Shown here piece by piece: positions 31,384 to 33,199 of a stretch of DNA of 33,199 bases; the first letter of the stretch is position 1, and the number at the start of each line of letters is the position of its first letter. The stretch comes from Clostridia bacterium (GTDB taxonomy: Bacteria > Bacillota > Clostridia > Oscillospirales > Acutalibacteraceae), in assembly GCA_017449935.1 (NCBI GenBank), contig JAFSYP010000091.1, positions 1 to 33,199 of the forward strand, read 5' to 3'. The notes beneath the pieces are model-generated. The model did no database searches. It worked only from the letters and a program-made list of their open reading frames with translations, and was not told where the DNA came from. A program made the translations under genes and the position numbers.

Positions 31384-32472
31384 ATGCGTTTCTATGTACC
31401 TGTCGATCTGCGCGTCGGCGCGGATATCGTTCATGACAGCGCGGACCGGATCGCATCGTTCGGCTCCCGTTTTCTTCTGCTGACCGGCGCTTCGTCCGCC
31501 AAGGCCTGCGGCGCGCTCGACGACTTGTGCCGCGCGCTCGAATCAAAAAACTGCTTTTTCCGCGTGTACGACCGTATCCGGCAAAACCCCGCCGTGAACG
31601 TCTGTAAGGAAGCCGGTCTGCTGGCTTCGCAGATGCAGGCGGACTGCATCATCGGCGTCGGCGGCGGTTCGGCGCTGGACGCAGCCAAGGCTGCCGCCGT
31701 ATTCGCGGCCGCTCCGTCGCTGGACGAAAAAGGTCTGTATGCCTATTCGTGGCCGAAGGCCGTGCTGCCCGTGATCTGCGTCGGCACGACCGCCGGGACC
31801 GGCAGCGAGGTGACGCCGGTATCGGTCCTGACCGATTCCGAAAGCCGCAAGCGCAGCATCCGCGACGACCGGCTCTATCCCGTGCTTTCGCTGGGCGACG
31901 CGCGATATCTGACCTCACTGCCGCGTTCGTTTTTATACTCCTGTGCGGTCGACGCGGCGGCGCACTGTATCGAGAGCTTTTTCGCAAAGACCGCAACGCC
32001 GATCTCCCGTATGTTCGCGTCGCGCGGCGCCGCCGTTCTGGCACAGCTGTTCGGACATATGGATTCTCTGTCCGACGACGAACGCGAGCAGCTGTATCTC
32101 GCGTCCATTTACGGCGGGTACGCCATCAGCGTAACCGGCACGGCGTTCCCGCACGCGATGGGTTATTTTCTGACCGAACAGTACAGTGTCGCGCACGGCA
32201 CGGCCTGCGCCGTGTTCCTGCCCGCGTTTTTGCGTCATGCCGCATCCTGCATCCCGCGGGACACGGCGGACTTTGAAAAGCGCACCGGCCTGACTGTGCC
32301 GGACTGGACAGCGCTGCTGCGGCGCGTCACGCCGCCCTGCGGCGTCACGCTGACCGATACGCAGATCGAAGCGCTGCGTCCCCGTTTTGTCCGCAACAGC
32401 GGAATCTCCCGTACGCCGGGCGTCTTTACCGACGCCGAGGCCGTGGAAACGCTGAAGGAAATATTTCAATAA
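31384..32472 (+). CDS. Iron-containing alcohol dehydrogenase
   Basis: This 362-residue enzyme of group III alcohol dehydrogenases interconverts alcohols and aldehydes with NAD(P)H. The cofactor loop GVGGGSALDAAK (G93-x-G-S96) and the iron ligands D190, H194, H257 and H271 (DAAAH, PHAMG, VAHG segments) are intact, so the enzyme is likely active. The ATG at 31384 is two bases after the nucleotidyltransferase stop; the longer frame in the other reading phase of that gene is not used. With the AOR elsewhere in the window, aldehyde handling may be a theme, but the two are 17 kb apart and under different promoters. The substrate cannot be named. Confidence 0.93.
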   Translation: MRFYVPVDLRVGADIVHDSADRIASFGSRFLLLTGASSAKACGALDDLCRALESKNCFFRVYDRIRQNPAVNVCKEAGLLASQMQADCIIGVGGGSALDAAKAAAVFAAAPSLDEKGLYAYSWPKAVLPVICVGTTAGTGSEVTPVSVLTDSESRKRSIRDDRLYPVLSLGDARYLTSLPRSFLYSCAVDAAAHCIESFFAKTATPISRMFASRGAAVLAQLFGHMDSLSDDEREQLYLASIYGGYAISVTGTAFPHAMGYFLTEQYSVAHGTACAVFLPAFLRHAASCIPRDTADFEKRTGLTVPDWTALLRRVTPPCGVTLTDTQIEALRPRFVRNSGISRTPGVFTDAEAVETLKEIFQ

Positions 32473-32493
32473 TCCCAAAGGAGTGAATGAATC

Positions 32494-33030
32494 ATGGACC
32501 TGAAAGGCTCCAGAACCGAAGCCAATCTGATGGCCGCCTTTGCCGGCGAATCCCAAGCGCGCAACAAGTACACCTATTACGCATCGAAAGCAAAGAAAGA
32601 GGGCTATGTGCAGATCGCCTCTATCTTTGAAGAAACAGCAGCCAACGAAAAAGAACATGCCAAAATCTGGTTTAAGCTCCTGCATGACGGCGTTCCCGGC
32701 ACGCTGGAAAATCTTCGGGACGCCGCCGCCGGCGAAAACTACGAGTGGACCGACATGTACGACCGCTTCGCCAAAGAAGCGCGCGAAGAAGGCTTCGAGC
32801 AGATCGCGTTCCTGTTTGAGGAAGTCGGCAAGATCGAAAAGGAACACGAGGCGCGCTACCGCAAGCTGATCGCCAACATCGAAGGCGGACTGGTCTTCTC
32901 GCGGGACGGCGACTGCGTCTGGCAGTGCGCAAACTGCGGCCATATCGTGATCGGCAAGAAAGCGCCGGACGTATGCCCCGTCTGCGATCATCCGCAGAGC
33001 TATTTCCAGATCAAAGCGGAAAACTATTGA
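32494..33030 (+). CDS. rbr: Rubrerythrin
   Basis: This 178-residue protein detoxifies hydrogen peroxide in anaerobes, taking electrons via rubredoxin or an NAD(P)H-linked donor. The four-helix diiron domain shows E20, the ExxH pairs E52-H55 and E115-H118, and further Glu ligands; the C-terminal rubredoxin-like domain has C145-x2-C148 and C161-x2-C164. An extra C141 lies just before it. AAAGGAGTG precedes the start and a strong terminator follows. Its final position in the plus-strand run and its own possible leader (32473-32493) leave open whether it is expressed with the alcohol dehydrogenase. Confidence 0.96.
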   Translation: MDLKGSRTEANLMAAFAGESQARNKYTYYASKAKKEGYVQIASIFEETAANEKEHAKIWFKLLHDGVPGTLENLRDAAAGENYEWTDMYDRFAKEAREEGFEQIAFLFEEVGKIEKEHEARYRKLIANIEGGLVFSRDGDCVWQCANCGHIVIGKKAPDVCPVCDHPQSYFQIKAENY

Positions 33031-33063
33031 TTGAACACAAAACAAACCGATAAACAATTTTCA

Positions 33064-33095
33064 AAGCCCGGCAGGCCGTTTGGTCTGCCGGGCTT
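33064..33095 (+). terminator. Rho-independent terminator of rubrerythrin
   Basis: An 11-bp perfect inverted repeat, AAGCCCGGCAG / CTGCCGGGCTT, is extended inward by GCC/GGT pairs to 14 bp around a GTTT loop, followed by TTGTTGGGTTGTT. It lies 34 bases past the rubrerythrin stop, between two convergent genes, and may serve both. Confidence 0.8.
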
Positions 33096-33125
33096 GTTGG
33101 GTTGTTATGGGCCTATGGGGTTTGC

Positions 33126-33199
33126 TTACGGGGTGATGAGCTCGGACCAGGTGCTGCTGTACAGCGTCTGCGTTGTGCCGTCCGCCAGGCGGATCGTCA
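33126..33199 (-). CDS. 3' end of a convergent gene (partial)
   Basis: The last 24 codons of a minus-strand frame run into the window edge and end at TAA (33126-33128). The visible C-terminus (TIRLADGTTQTLYSSTWSEL then ITP) is too short to place in a family. The gene converges on rubrerythrin and shares the terminator at 33064-33095. Confidence 0.55.
   Translation of the reverse strand, partial: TIRLADGTTQTLYSSTWSELITP

Overview
The window looks like chromosomal DNA of a GC-rich anaerobic Firmicute (class Clostridia, probably near the Oscillospiraceae/Ruminococcaceae). This is inferred from gene content: rubrerythrin, a FeoA-FeoB fusion, a tungsten-type aldehyde:ferredoxin oxidoreductase (AOR), a SigH-like sigma factor, strong AGGAGG-type ribosome binding sites and sigma-A-like promoters. 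No rRNA, CRISPR array, prophage or transposase gene is visible.

Layout. Positions 1-5655 (minus strand) encode cell-surface and lipoprotein genes, a small membrane protein that may be frameshifted, and a cytosolic 5'-nucleotidase-type phosphoesterase. Positions 5762-14524 form a divergent pterin-cofactor and AOR island. The minus arm runs moeA, moeA-PBP fusion, moaC, moaA, MOSC; the plus arm runs mogA/moaB, a ThiF/MoeB-like E1 enzyme, AOR, MoaD-like carrier, four-cluster ferredoxin. Two face-to-face promoters sit between the arms. Together the island makes the pyranopterin, inserts metal, and encodes an AOR with its own electron carrier. MoaE and a metal transporter are not in the window. Positions 14546-21263 (minus) hold a phosphoesterase, a FAD oxidoreductase, a secreted endonuclease/phosphatase-family protein and a large exported protein. 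Positions 21294-24836 (minus) hold ferrous iron uptake (FeoA-FeoB, its Cys-rich partner, a palindromic operator) and an orphan PstS-like lipoprotein. Positions 24998-25943 hold a zinc-ribbon protein, a degenerate tRNA-like element and a sigma factor. Positions 26135-33030 (plus) run truB, lepB, DUF5131, glycosyltransferase, MscS, nucleotidyltransferase, iron alcohol dehydrogenase and rubrerythrin.

The main unexplained structures are a ~167 bp MITE-like repeat present three times, with terminal inverted repeats and internal hairpins that keep their pairing; the tRNA-Arg(UCU)-like element lacking a proper anticodon stem between the sigma factor and zinc-ribbon genes; and a short C-terminal tail shared by two neighbouring exported proteins.
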